A DNA stretch of 22,792 nt from positions 1-22,792 of the forward strand of contig CABQHT010000030.1 in the NCBI GenBank assembly GCA_902464035.1. Reading direction: 5' to 3'. This DNA comes from an uncultured Collinsella sp. (GTDB lineage Bacteria > Actinomycetota > Coriobacteriia > Coriobacteriales > Coriobacteriaceae). The notes beneath the pieces are model-generated. The model saw nothing but the letters and a program-made list of their open reading frames with translations. It did no database searches and was not told where the DNA came from. Shown here in pieces: positions 1-7,348 of this stretch. The stretch's first letter is position 1. Each line of letters starts with the position of its first letter. Position numbers and translations under genes: made by a program.

Positions 1-27
1 GCGAGCGAGCGCGCGATCGAAGAGGAC

Positions 28-1560
28 ATGCTCGATCAGTTCAATTACTTTGATGATGAGGACGAGGAGCTGGTCGACCGTCGCGAGCCAGCGCCGCTTG
101 ATTCCTTTGATCTGGTCGATGAAGAGGCTGATGAGGTTGAGGATGAATCGACGGAACCCCCACAGCCTTCGCGCCTTGACTCACTGCCTTCGAGAGCCCC
201 CATGCACCACGGTGTCCGTGCCGGCGCGCTCCATATGAAAACTGACTGGCGCCAGATCGTGACCGCGGGCGATGAGCTTGCCGTCGATGCACCACTTACC
301 GACAAATCATCCATCATCTGCCGCACCGGTATGCTGATGCTCGCGAGCGGAACGGGTGCCTGGCGTGTACGCGATACCATGAACCGCGTCGCCGCCGTAC
401 TCGGTGTCACCATCCACGTTGACTTAAGTCTCCTGTCGTTTGAGTGCACCTGCATCGAAGGCGGCCACTGCTTTAACGAGGTCGTCAGCCTGCCAACAAC
501 GGGCGTCAACACTCATCGCATTTGGATGATGGAGAGCTTCCTAAAAGAAATCGAGACTTATGGGCGCCGGTTTACCGTGCATGAGTATCACGAGATGCTC
601 AAGACCGTTGAGAGTTCAAAACCTGATTACGCGCCTTGGCAACAGGGCCTTGCGGCGGCCTGCGCCTGTGGCGCCTTTGTCTTTTTACTTGGTGGCGGTC
701 CCATTGAGATGGCATGTGCGTTCGTGGGCGCGGGCGTCGGCAACTTTGCCCGTTCTCATATCCTCAAGCAGGGCCTCGGCCAGTTTAGCGCTTTGACGAT
801 TGGCGTCGCGCTGGCCTGTATCTCGTATTTGCTGGCGTTGCTCGGCCTTGGCCAGGTCATTCCGGGGGCAATGTCGCACCAAGAAGGCTATATCGGCGCC
901 ATGCTCTTTGTGATTCCCGGCTTTCCCCTTATTACGGCAGGCCTCGACATCGCAAAGCTCGATATGCGAAGCGGCATCGAGCGTCTTTCGTATGCTGTGT
1001 CGATTATTGTGATGGCGACGCTGGTGGGCTGGATGGTTGCCGAGTGTGTGGGACTGGCGCCGGATGACTTCGCCCTGCTCGGGCTCTCGCCGTTGGCTCT
1101 TACACTCTTGCGTGTGGTGATGAGCTTTATCGGAGTATTTGGCTTCTCGGTTATGTTCAACAGTCCGATAAAGATGGCCGCGGCGGCTGGGCTCATCGGT
1201 GCCGTGACTAATACCTTGCGCCTTACGCTCGTCGATGCGCCGACGCTGTTTCCCTTTCTGGGCCTGAGTGCAGGCATGCCTCCCGAGGCGGCGGCGTTTA
1301 TCGGCGCGCTGGTGTCGGGGCTGCTTGCGAGCCTGGCCGAAATCAAGCTCACGTACCCGCGCATCGCCCTCACGGTGCCATCGATTGTCATCATGGTGCC
1401 GGGGTTGTATCTGTATCGCTCGATGTACTACATGTGCACGTTTGACACGGTTAATATGCTTGGCTGGTTTGTGCGTGCGGTGCTCATCGTGGCGTTCCTT
1501 CCCGTCGGCCTGAGCGTAGCGAGAACTCTCACCGATCCCCGCTGGCGCCACACCAGCTAA
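28..1560 (+). CDS. thrE: Threonine/serine exporter, ThrE family (DUF1212 + DUF3815), possibly 5'-incomplete
   Basis: An integral membrane protein expected to export threonine, serine or similar small molecules by proton antiport. The first ~70 residues are a very acidic Asp/Glu-rich cytosolic tail. Residues ~95-200 match the soluble part of DUF1212 (CRTGMLMLASGTGAWRV, then a conserved SLLSFECTC-like strand). From ~205 to the end there are about ten hydrophobic segments, covering the membrane part of DUF1212 followed by the DUF3815-like half, so both halves are fused in one chain as in Corynebacterium ThrE. The start is uncertain: the AGGA before the ATG at 28 is only one base away, and the frame stays open with acidic codons back to base 1, so the true start may lie upstream of the window. 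The stop is TAA at 1558-1560. Family assignment is fairly secure; the substrate is inferred. Confidence 0.85.
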   Translation: MLDQFNYFDDEDEELVDRREPAPLDSFDLVDEEADEVEDESTEPPQPSRLDSLPSRAPMHHGVRAGALHMKTDWRQIVTAGDELAVDAPLTDKSSIICRTGMLMLASGTGAWRVRDTMNRVAAVLGVTIHVDLSLLSFECTCIEGGHCFNEVVSLPTTGVNTHRIWMMESFLKEIETYGRRFTVHEYHEMLKTVESSKPDYAPWQQGLAAACACGAFVFLLGGGPIEMACAFVGAGVGNFARSHILKQGLGQFSALTIGVALACISYLLALLGLGQVIPGAMSHQEGYIGAMLFVIPGFPLITAGLDIAKLDMRSGIERLSYAVSIIVMATLVGWMVAECVGLAPDDFALLGLSPLALTLLRVVMSFIGVFGFSVMFNSPIKMAAAAGLIGAVTNTLRLTLVDAPTLFPFLGLSAGMPPEAAAFIGALVSGLLASLAEIKLTYPRIALTVPSIVIMVPGLYLYRSMYYMCTFDTVNMLGWFVRAVLIVAFLPVGLSVARTLTDPRWRHTS

Positions 1561-1593
1561 TTGGTGCAAGGGGGACAGGTTACTTTGCACCAA
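1561..1593. repeat. REP-like palindrome after thrE
   Basis: A perfect 9-bp inverted repeat, TTGGTGCAA (1561-1569) and TTGCACCAA (1585-1593), with a 15-base loop carrying GGGGGACAGGTTACT. It begins directly after the thrE stop codon. There is no T tract, so it is not a standard terminator. It resembles intergenic REP-type elements that carry a GGGGACAGGT core, but only one copy is seen here. Confidence 0.5.
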
Positions 1594-1689
1594 TACGCCG
1601 AGCATCTCCACAAACTCAACGCTTACGAAGCGCGTGTTGTTCGTGTTAGGGTAGTTCCACCACATAAGTAGTCGCAGACGCACGTACCG

Positions 1690-1742
1690 CGGGCGGGCGA
1701 GATGAAGTCCAAAGATTTCCATCTCGCCCGCCCGTTTTTTTT
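1690..1742 (+). terminator. Strong intrinsic terminator upstream of the DUF2798 gene
   Basis: Arms 1690-1704 and 1720-1734 (core GGGCGGGCGAGATG / CATCTCGCCCGCCC) form a perfect 15-bp GC-rich stem with a 15-base loop, followed by eight T at 1735-1742. It would end transcripts coming from thrE. It also rules out the upstream ATG at 1702 as the start of the next gene, because that start lies inside the hairpin. Confidence 0.85.
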
Positions 1743-1782
1743 GCGCGCGTCGCGGCGTAACACAGAAAGGACTATGCCCTTT

Positions 1783-2376
1783 ATGCCTATCAACAAACGA
1801 GAGAGCCTGCTGTTCACCTTTATCATGTGCTTTTGCATGGTGCTCTGGATGAGCATCTACAACGTTGCCCTGCAGCATGGGGCCATCAACGGCGAGGTTG
1901 TTGCCGCCGCGTGGCTCGGCTTCCCCGTTGCCTACGTTTTTGCCATGTGCTGCGACTGGTTCGTCGCCAGCCCCCTTGCCAAGGGTTTCGCCTTTAAATT
2001 CCTGGTCACGCCGGGCAAGAGCTCTCCTCTTGCCATGACGCTTGCCGTCAGCTCCTGCATGGTCGTTCCCATGGTCATCATCATGTCGCTCTACGGCGCG
2101 TGCGAAGGCCTGTTCCATATGCCCGGCGGCCCGCTTGCCAATTTGCAGGCGCTGCCGATGATGTGGCTCGTCAACATTCCGCGCAACTTTATCATGGCCC
2201 TGCCCTGGAACCTGCTGGTGGCCGGTCCGGTTGCCCGGTTTGTCTTCCGCCGCGCCTTCCCCATGGGCACGGTCTTTGCCGAGCCGCACATGGAGCTCGT
2301 GCACATGCCGGGTGCTCCCGTTGCCGAGGAGGTTGCCAACATTTCCGAGGGCATGGACGCCGAGCCTGCCTGCTAG
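1783..2376 (+). CDS. DUF2798 family membrane protein
   Basis: A small integral membrane protein of 197 residues with four clear hydrophobic segments, arranged as two copies of a two-helix unit: the first begins near LLFTFIMCFCMVLWMSIYN, the second near LAMTLAVSSCMVVPMVII. Each unit contains a short amphipathic stretch ending in a W/N-rich P-R-N-F-type helix, which matches the DUF2798 repeat. Function is unknown for the family. ATG at 1774 and ATG at 1783 are both possible. The AGAAAGGA at 1764-1771 lies 2 bases from the first and 11 from the second, so 1783 fits better. The gene sits alone between the terminator at 1690-1742 and the clpC promoter region, so it is probably monocistronic. Confidence 0.75.
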   Translation: MPINKRESLLFTFIMCFCMVLWMSIYNVALQHGAINGEVVAAAWLGFPVAYVFAMCCDWFVASPLAKGFAFKFLVTPGKSSPLAMTLAVSSCMVVPMVIIMSLYGACEGLFHMPGGPLANLQALPMMWLVNIPRNFIMALPWNLLVAGPVARFVFRRAFPMGTVFAEPHMELVHMPGAPVAEEVANISEGMDAEPAC

Positions 2377-2499
2377 GCAACGCTCAAAACCAGACCCCCA
2401 AACAGACCGGAGCGATTCCTTTTTTGTAGACGTTGTCGCGCGGCTCCATGCGGAAAAGGTCCCAACGGTTAACATATACTCCATATGGGTAAAGAGACC

Positions 2500-2524
2500 A
2501 AAGCGCTGCCGCGGGCGGCGCTTT
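2500..2524 (+). promoter_or_regulatory. GC-rich hairpin in the clpC leader
   Basis: AAAGCGC (2500-2506) pairs with GCGCTTT (2518-2524), with an inner GCC/GGC (2508-2510, 2514-2516). It lies 38 bases before the clpC ATG, downstream of an AT-rich AACATATACT that could hold a -10 element. There is no T tract after it, so a leader structure is more likely than a terminator. Confidence 0.4.
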
Positions 2525-2561
2525 GCGTTTGAAAAAACTAGCTCGTCTAAGAGGAACTAGC

Positions 2562-5204
2562 ATGTTAGACCGTTTTACCGATCGCGCGCGCAAGGTCATG
2601 TCCATGGCCAAGCAAGAAGCGCTCGATCTTCACTCAAATAAGGTGGGTACCGAGCACCTGCTGCTCGCACTCGCCAAGGAGGACGAGGGCATTGCCGCCG
2701 AGGCGCTGCGTTCGCTCGACATCTCCTACGATGACATCATGGATACTCTTAAAGAGGTTCAGACCACGGTTCCCGAGCCCAGCGAGGAGACCGAGGCGGC
2801 CAAGCTCGCCTTTACGCCGCTCGTCATTAGCGTGATGGAGCGTTCATTCCGCGTGGCGCGTGAGAACAACCAGACCTACGTGTCGACCGAGCACTTGTTG
2901 ATCGGCATCGTCGAAGAGGGCAACGGCATGGCCATGGACATCCTCATGCGCCTGGGTGTGTCGTCCGCCTCCATCAAAAAGGCTATCGAGAAACTCACCG
3001 CCAAGGACCAGGATAAGAAGCGTCCGCTCGCTGGCGCCGGTGCCGGGCGTCCCGGTACGGGCCTGCCGTTCTTTAGCGGCTCGGATGCCTCTCAGCAAAA
3101 GGGGAGCGGTACCGATACACTTAAGCAGTTCGCGACCAACCTTACGCAGAAGGCTCGCGACGGCGAACTCGATCCGGTGATCGGCCGCGAAAAGGAAGTC
3201 CAGCGTATGATGGAAATTCTTTCGCGCCGCACCAAGAACAACCCGCTCATCCTGGGCGATCCCGGCGTGGGCAAGACGGCCATCGTCGAGGGCCTGGCTC
3301 AGCAGATCGCCGCCGGCAACGTGCCCGAGAACCTCATGAACCAGAATATCTGGACGCTCGACCTGCCGGGTCTCGTTGCGGGCGCCAAGTATCGCGGTGA
3401 GTTCGAGGAGCGCCTCAAGAACGTGATCCAGGAGGCAACCGAGGCCGACGACGTCATCCTGTTTATCGATGAGATGCACACCATCATCGGTGCCGGTTCC
3501 GCCGAAGGCTCCATCGACGCGAGCTCCATGCTCAAGCCGGTGCTCGCGCGCGGTGCTTTCCAGATCATCGGTGCCACCACGGCCGAGGAGTTCCGCAAGT
3601 ACCTCACCAAGGATCCGGCCTTTGAGCGTCGCTTCCAGACGATCGATGTGGAGGAGCCGAGCGTTGAGGACACGGTTAAGATCCTGACCGCGCTCAAGCC
3701 GCGCTACGAGGAGCACCACCACGTGCGCTACACGCAGGGTGCCATCGAGGCCGCCGCGAACCTTTCCAACCGCTACATCCAGGATCGCTTCCTGCCCGAT
3801 AAGGCCATCGACCTCATTGACGAGGCCGGCGCCCGCGCTCGCATCGCCGCGAATCGCGCGCCCGAGCCGGTGCGCGAGGCCGAGCATCGCATCGAGGAGC
3901 TCAAGGCCGCCGCGCAGGAGGCCACCGAGAGCGACGACATGAACAAGGCTGCCGAGATCACCGAGCAGCAGAAGGCTGCCGAGATTGAGCTCGCCGAGGC
4001 CAAGGCTGCCTGGACGGCCGAGCTCGACGCCAGCCCGCTCACCATCGATGTCTCCCAGATCGCCGATATCGTGTCCGTGACCTCGGGCGTGCCGGTGTCC
4101 TCGCTTACCGAGAGCGAGAGCCGTCGCCTGCTGCAGGCCGAAAGCGTGCTCAAGACACGTATCATCGGTCAGGATGAGGCTGTCGAGGCAGTTGCCAAGG
4201 CCGTGCGCCGCAGCCGCTCGCCGCTCAAGGATCCGCGTCGCCCCGGCGGCAGCTTTATCTTCCTGGGTCCCACCGGCACGGGCAAGACCGAGCTCGCCAA
4301 GACGCTCGCCGAGTACCTCTTTGGCAGCAAGGACGCGCTCATCAGCTTCGACATGTCCGAGTTCGGTAGCGAGTTCGAGGTCTCCAAGCTCATCGGTAGC
4401 CCTCCGGGTTACGTTGGTCACGATGAGGGCGGCCAGCTCACCAAGGCCGTTCGTCGCCACCCGTATTCGGTCGTGCTGTTCGACGAGATCGAGAAGGCGC
4501 ACCCCGATATCTTCAACATCCTGCTGCAGGTGCTGGAAGAGGGTCGTCTGACCGATAGCCAGGGCAAGACGGTCGACTTCCGCAACACCGTGATCATCAT
4601 GACGTCCAACGTGGGCGCCCGCGAGATCGCGCAGGATGCGAGCGTGGGCTTTGGCACCACCGGCGAGCAGGGCCTTACCTCGAGCGAGATCAAGGGCCGT
4701 GCGATGGGCGAGCTCAAACGCCTGTTCCGCCCCGAGCTGCTCAACCGTATCGATGATATCGTGGTGTTCCAGAAGCTTTCGGGTGAGAACCTGACCAAGA
4801 TCGCTCACCTGCTGGTGGACGACCTGCGCCAGCGTCTGATTGCCAACGGCATGAACATCAAGCTCACCGATGCGGCCTATGACAAGATCGTGGCCGAGGG
4901 CACCGACCTCACCAACGGTGCGCGTCCGCTGCGCCGTGCTATTCAAAAGCTCATCGAGGACCCGCTGTCCGAGGAGCTGCTGGCCGGCGAGTGGGGCGAG
5001 GGCGATACCGTCCTGTGCGACGTGGCCGATGGCAAGTTTGTCTTTAGCCACGGCACGGGCGAGATCCCGGCACCGCGTCCGTCGGGCACGCTCGGGGGCG
5101 ATACCGCTCCGGCGGCGCCGCACACCGGAAACGCCGCGCCCGTGAGCGGCGGCGTGACCTCGGGCCCCGGCGGCATGATGCAAGCCGGCTCTGGCGCGCT
5201 GTAG
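2562..5204 (+). CDS. clpC: ATP-dependent Clp protease ATP-binding subunit ClpC
   Basis: A Hsp100 AAA+ unfoldase of 880 residues that unfolds proteins and feeds them to ClpP in the cytosol. Two Clp-N repeats occupy residues ~1-145. The first AAA domain has Walker A GDPGVGKT (232-239) and Walker B VILFIDE (298-304). A short UVR-like coiled-coil middle domain lies around 410-455. The second AAA domain has Walker A GPTGTGKT (569-576), Walker B VVLFDE (637-642) and a VGF loop (695-697), the ClpP-docking tripeptide typical of ClpC. The C-terminus adds a ~45-residue Gly/Pro/Ala-rich tail. The start at ATG 2562 is preceded by GAGGA (2551-2555, 6-base spacing); an in-frame ATG at 2523 lies in the leader hairpin and is rejected. 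No ctsR, mcsA or mcsB lies beside it, so regulation differs from Bacillus. Confidence 0.97.
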   Translation: MLDRFTDRARKVMSMAKQEALDLHSNKVGTEHLLLALAKEDEGIAAEALRSLDISYDDIMDTLKEVQTTVPEPSEETEAAKLAFTPLVISVMERSFRVARENNQTYVSTEHLLIGIVEEGNGMAMDILMRLGVSSASIKKAIEKLTAKDQDKKRPLAGAGAGRPGTGLPFFSGSDASQQKGSGTDTLKQFATNLTQKARDGELDPVIGREKEVQRMMEILSRRTKNNPLILGDPGVGKTAIVEGLAQQIAAGNVPENLMNQNIWTLDLPGLVAGAKYRGEFEERLKNVIQEATEADDVILFIDEMHTIIGAGSAEGSIDASSMLKPVLARGAFQIIGATTAEEFRKYLTKDPAFERRFQTIDVEEPSVEDTVKILTALKPRYEEHHHVRYTQGAIEAAANLSNRYIQDRFLPDKAIDLIDEAGARARIAANRAPEPVREAEHRIEELKAAAQEATESDDMNKAAEITEQQKAAEIELAEAKAAWTAELDASPLTIDVSQIADIVSVTSGVPVSSLTESESRRLLQAESVLKTRIIGQDEAVEAVAKAVRRSRSPLKDPRRPGGSFIFLGPTGTGKTELAKTLAEYLFGSKDALISFDMSEFGSEFEVSKLIGSPPGYVGHDEGGQLTKAVRRHPYSVVLFDEIEKAHPDIFNILLQVLEEGRLTDSQGKTVDFRNTVIIMTSNVGAREIAQDASVGFGTTGEQGLTSSEIKGRAMGELKRLFRPELLNRIDDIVVFQKLSGENLTKIAHLLVDDLRQRLIANGMNIKLTDAAYDKIVAEGTDLTNGARPLRRAIQKLIEDPLSEELLAGEWGEGDTVLCDVADGKFVFSHGTGEIPAPRPSGTLGGDTAPAAPHTGNAAPVSGGVTSGPGGMMQAGSGAL

Positions 5205-5228
5205 GGATTGAATATAACCTTGCATGAT

Positions 5229-5263
5229 GGGGGGCGTTCCCGATGAGGGGCGCCCTTTTCTTG
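5229..5263 (+). terminator. Intrinsic terminator of clpC
   Basis: GGGCG (5232-5236) pairs with CGCCC (5251-5255), with inner CCC/GGG (5239-5241, 5247-5249), followed by TTTTCTT. It lies about 25 bases after the clpC stop and separates clpC from the accessory block. Confidence 0.65.
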
Positions 5264-5290
5264 TGGAGAAGAGTTTCCAGTAACGATAAA
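5261..5290 (+). promoter_or_regulatory. Possible promoter of the DUF2975-regulator pair
   Basis: TTGTGG (5261-5266) and GATAAA (5285-5290) are 18 bases apart, 41 bases before the ATG at 5331. The -10 lies in TAACGATAAAAT, which shares CGATAA with the promoter region of the downstream micropeptide. The match is only moderate. Confidence 0.35.
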
Positions 5291-5330
5291 ATAATTGAAA
5301 AAGTACTGCTGGATGGCAAAAGGAGTTACT

Positions 5331-5900
5331 ATGGCGAATAGCGCTCAAAGAATTGAGATGTCGTTCGATAACATGAGAAAAATCGGAATGGTTCTTTGTG
5401 CCGTGTTGGTACTTATTGCCATCGCTACTATCGCCGTCTTTGGTTCGGCATTTGTTGTTGCATGCCAAAGTATTTTGAATGGCGCAGTGGTAATCGAAGG
5501 GGTCGTTGAGCTTGGTGAGGGCGGCAGCATCGCGCTCCCAAACTTGGCGCTATGGGCGGTTTTGCTCCTTGCAGGGGAGCTTACATTGTTAAGCATCAGC
5601 TTCGATGTCGCCCGTCGTCAATCGCCTTTTACTATTCGACATGCACGGATGATTGGCGTTATTGCTTGCCTATTTGCAATCAATGCCGTGATGGGCTCTC
5701 TACAGATTGGCAGCGATTTAAAAGTAATGATGGGCAATTGTATGTTGAGCTGTCGTATGAATTCCGCTCTCCTTCAGATTGGTGACTCAGGCATCACGTT
5801 GGATGTGGGGTCTATCATTGCAATGATGGTCGCTTTCGCTTTGTCGATCTTCTGGCGCTATGGGGCGCTTTTGCAGTCCCAGTCTGATGATTTGGTCTAG
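5331..5900 (+). CDS. DUF2975 family membrane protein
   Basis: A 189-residue membrane protein with four predicted transmembrane helices (about 18-45, 70-92, 104-122 and 158-175). Two landmarks support DUF2975: the cytosolic RRQSPFT segment after helix 2 (residues ~95-101), and the C-terminal IFWRYGALLQSQSDDLV, which matches the family's conserved 'FRYGxxLQxxSDE' ending. The function of the family is not established; it is usually encoded beside a small XRE-type regulator, exactly as here. The start at ATG 5331 has AAAAGGAG (5318-5325) 5 bases upstream; the longer in-frame start at 5295 has no ribosome binding site. The stop overlaps the ribosome binding site of the next gene, which implies translational coupling. 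Base composition is clearly more AT-rich than clpC. Confidence 0.8.
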   Translation: MANSAQRIEMSFDNMRKIGMVLCAVLVLIAIATIAVFGSAFVVACQSILNGAVVIEGVVELGEGGSIALPNLALWAVLLLAGELTLLSISFDVARRQSPFTIRHARMIGVIACLFAINAVMGSLQIGSDLKVMMGNCMLSCRMNSALLQIGDSGITLDVGSIIAMMVAFALSIFWRYGALLQSQSDDLV

Positions 5901-5910
5901 GTGATTGACC

Positions 5911-6237
5911 ATGGATTATCTCATTATTGAGGTTGAGACGCTTTTGCTTAAGACCGGGAAAACAAATGCCGATCTAATAAGAGCGACTGGGCATACGCCA
6001 GCCAACATTTCTAAAATCCGTAATGCAAAAATTAAGGCTATACGCTTGAAGACATTGCTCGATATCTGTGTTGAGTTGGATTGTCAGCCGGGAGATTTGA
6101 TCCGTCGTGTGAGTGAAATAGAACTTGAGGAACTTACCATCGCGCGTGCGCGGAATAAGATTTTGCAAAGACGCAATCCCGACCCCTCCGAGATATTGCC
6201 CACAGAGGTTTACGTAGTAGATCTTTCTAGGGAATAA
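5911..6237 (+). CDS. Small XRE/Cro-type helix-turn-helix regulator (HTH_26-like)
   Basis: A 108-residue protein whose residues ~15-65 form a Cro/C1-type DNA-binding domain: the helix-turn-helix reads from TNADLIRATG to ANISKIRNAK and ends with the typical LLDICVELDCQPGDLI. The C-terminal ~40 residues are charged and unassigned. It most probably controls its partner DUF2975 gene. The start at ATG 5911 is favoured because AGGTGA (5899-5904), overlapping the upstream TAG, is spaced 6 bases away; a TTG at 5905 is the alternative. Palindromic CGATAA-containing sequences lie upstream of both this pair and the micropeptide locus, so it could regulate both, which is inference. Confidence 0.8.
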   Translation: MDYLIIEVETLLLKTGKTNADLIRATGHTPANISKIRNAKIKAIRLKTLLDICVELDCQPGDLIRRVSEIELEELTIARARNKILQRRNPDPSEILPTEVYVVDLSRE

Positions 6238-6280
6238 CAAAACAGAATAAGAAGACAAGAATACAAACACGTATACATGC

Positions 6281-6322
6281 AAGGCTCCTACCGCAAACGA
6301 TCGGCAGGAGCCTTAATTTATT
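6281..6322 (+). terminator. Terminator after the XRE regulator gene
   Basis: AAGGCTCCT (6281-6289) pairs with AGGAGCCTT (6306-6314), with inner CCG/CGG (6291-6293, 6302-6304), followed by the AT-rich AATTTATTT. The tail is not a pure T run, so efficiency is uncertain. Confidence 0.6.
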
Positions 6323-6366
6323 TGAAAATAGTTCTTGAAATCATTAGATTATCGAATTACGATAAT
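6322..6366 (+). promoter_or_regulatory. Promoter and palindromic operator of the micropeptide locus
   Basis: TTGAAA (6322-6327) and TAGATT (6345-6350) are 17 bases apart. A second pair, TTGAAA (6335-6340) and TACGAT (6358-6363), also has 17-base spacing. A perfect 7-bp palindrome with a 5-base centre, ATTATCG (6348-6354) and CGATAAT (6360-6366), covers both -10 elements, the placement expected of a repressor site. The local AT content is very high. Confidence 0.5.
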
Positions 6367-6402
6367 ATCGTATTAAAACAGACGATAAATCGAAAGGAGG
6401 TA

Positions 6403-6516
6403 ATTATTAACTGGGTAATCGATCCGTGTTGCAACGTGCAGGGTGGCGGTGGTGGCTGCCGCAATTACCACCCGTGTTCGCGCTGTAGCTGTTTTGGCGT
6501 ATATGTTCATTTCTAG
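6403..6516 (+). CDS. Candidate Cys/Gly-rich micropeptide (possible RiPP or bacteriocin precursor), no ATG start
   Basis: A 37-codon frame that would encode a peptide with six cysteines, a run of five glycines (residues 14-18) and a Trp at position 4: cysteines at 9, 10, 19, 25, 28 and 30, followed by the hydrophobic tail FGVYVHF. A perfect AAAGGAGG (6393-6400) precedes it, but no ATG, GTG or TTG follows in this frame; the codons at the right distance are ATT (6403 and 6406). Either an ATT start is used, as in infC, or an ATG was lost. The same frame runs further upstream but would start inside the preceding terminator. It lies between a promoter and an intrinsic terminator, directly before an ABC transporter operon. 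No modification enzyme is visible nearby. The peptide family is not recognised, and the function is inference from composition and context. Confidence 0.4.
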   Translation: MINWVIDPCCNVQGGGGGCRNYHPCSRCSCFGVYVHF

Positions 6517-6556
6517 GAACGCGAACGTTAATGCTGGTTAAGACAGCAGAGGGTAA

Positions 6557-6602
6557 GCAGCGTGGTCGATAACTGCCATCCGTCGGCCGCGCTGCCTTTT
6601 TT
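6557..6602 (+). terminator. Terminator or attenuator between micropeptide and ABC operon
   Basis: A 12-bp stem pairs 6557-6568 with 6584-6595 (GCAGCG with CGCTGC at the base, one G-U pair inside), followed by CTTTTTT. It lies 40 bases after the peptide stop and 18 bases before the ATPase start, so the transporter would be made by read-through from the peptide promoter unless a second promoter exists. Confidence 0.75.
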
Positions 6603-6619
6603 AATGAGGTTCATGAGAC

Positions 6620-7348
6620 ATGGGTAATGCGATTTCAATCAAGGATCTATCAAGGCGCTACGGAAAAAACTGGGCGTTGTCTGATGTTTCATTTGATATA
6701 GATGAGGGCGAAGTGTGCGCTCTCGTTGGGGAGAACGGCGCGGGGAAGAGTACGTTGATTGATATTCTTCTTGGCTTGCTTAAAGCAACGAAAGGTTCAA
6801 TCAGTTTTTTCGGCGAGTCTGGGAGAACAGGTCTGGCAAGAGCACGCAGAAATATCGGATTCGTCCCCGACGGCTGTGGGGCATTCTTGAACTTAACCGG
6901 TCGAGAAAACTTGATCTCACGCTGTATCGAGTGGGGGCTGCCGAAAAGTGAAGTTAATCGAGTGCTCGCTGCCGTTGGTCTAGAAAATGCGGCGGATGCA
7001 TCGGTAAAACAATACTCGCTCGGCATGAAGCGTCGCCTGGATATCGGAACGGCTCTTCTGGGCAACCCGCAACTACTCATCATGGATGAACCCATAAACG
7101 GGCTCGATCCAGTGGGTGTGATTGAGGTGCGTGATCTCCTGCTGTCGTTGAAGGACAGGCGGGATAAAACGGTGCTCATTTCAAGCCATAACCTAGATGA
7201 ATTGGAGAAAGTCGCGACATCTTTCGCTTTTCTCCATCAAGGCAGACTTCTCGTTAAGGAAGAGAATTCCTATAAAGACAGAAGTCTGGAAAAGCGGTTT
7301 TTGGATTTGATCGGGGAGGCAGATAATGCAACTTCTGCGACTGATTAG
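6620..7348 (+). CDS. ABC transporter ATP-binding protein
   Basis: A 242-residue ABC ATPase, the motor of the transporter formed with the two membrane proteins that follow. Walker A is GENGAGKST (38-46), the signature is YSLGMKRR (132-139), Walker B is LLIMDEP (152-158), the D-loop is GLDP, and the switch histidine is H190 in SSHN. At the Q-loop the sequence reads GFVPDG, lacking the usual glutamine, as in BcrA/CcmA-type exporters of antimicrobial peptides. The signature begins SLGM rather than LSGGQ, also typical of this subgroup. The start at ATG 6620 follows GAGG (6606-6609). The gene overlaps the next by 23 bases, which indicates coupling. Substrate is unknown; the upstream Cys-rich micropeptide is the obvious candidate. 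Confidence 0.9.
   Translation: MGNAISIKDLSRRYGKNWALSDVSFDIDEGEVCALVGENGAGKSTLIDILLGLLKATKGSISFFGESGRTGLARARRNIGFVPDGCGAFLNLTGRENLISRCIEWGLPKSEVNRVLAAVGLENAADASVKQYSLGMKRRLDIGTALLGNPQLLIMDEPINGLDPVGVIEVRDLLLSLKDRRDKTVLISSHNLDELEKVATSFAFLHQGRLLVKEENSYKDRSLEKRFLDLIGEADNATSATD

Noticed and set aside
2410..2430. Terminator after the DUF2798 gene at the T run 2420-2426
   Set aside because: No stem with more than three consecutive pairs could be found before the T run.
685..2484. A 599-codon minus-strand frame across thrE and the DUF2798 gene
   Set aside because: It runs through a strong plus-strand terminator and both palindromes, and its product is a His/Arg-rich shadow without any recognisable fold.
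2844..5468. An 874-codon open frame on the minus strand opposite clpC
   Set aside because: It is the codon-bias shadow of clpC; the product is low-complexity, rich in Leu, Gly, Arg and His, with no domain. The plus-strand frame has every ClpC motif.
6411..6488. A CTG-initiated 25-codon frame overlapping the micropeptide
   Set aside because: CTG is a poor start, spacing to the Shine-Dalgarno is 10 bases, and the product (W/L/P-rich) has no feature in common with any known peptide class; the Cys-rich frame is more convincing.
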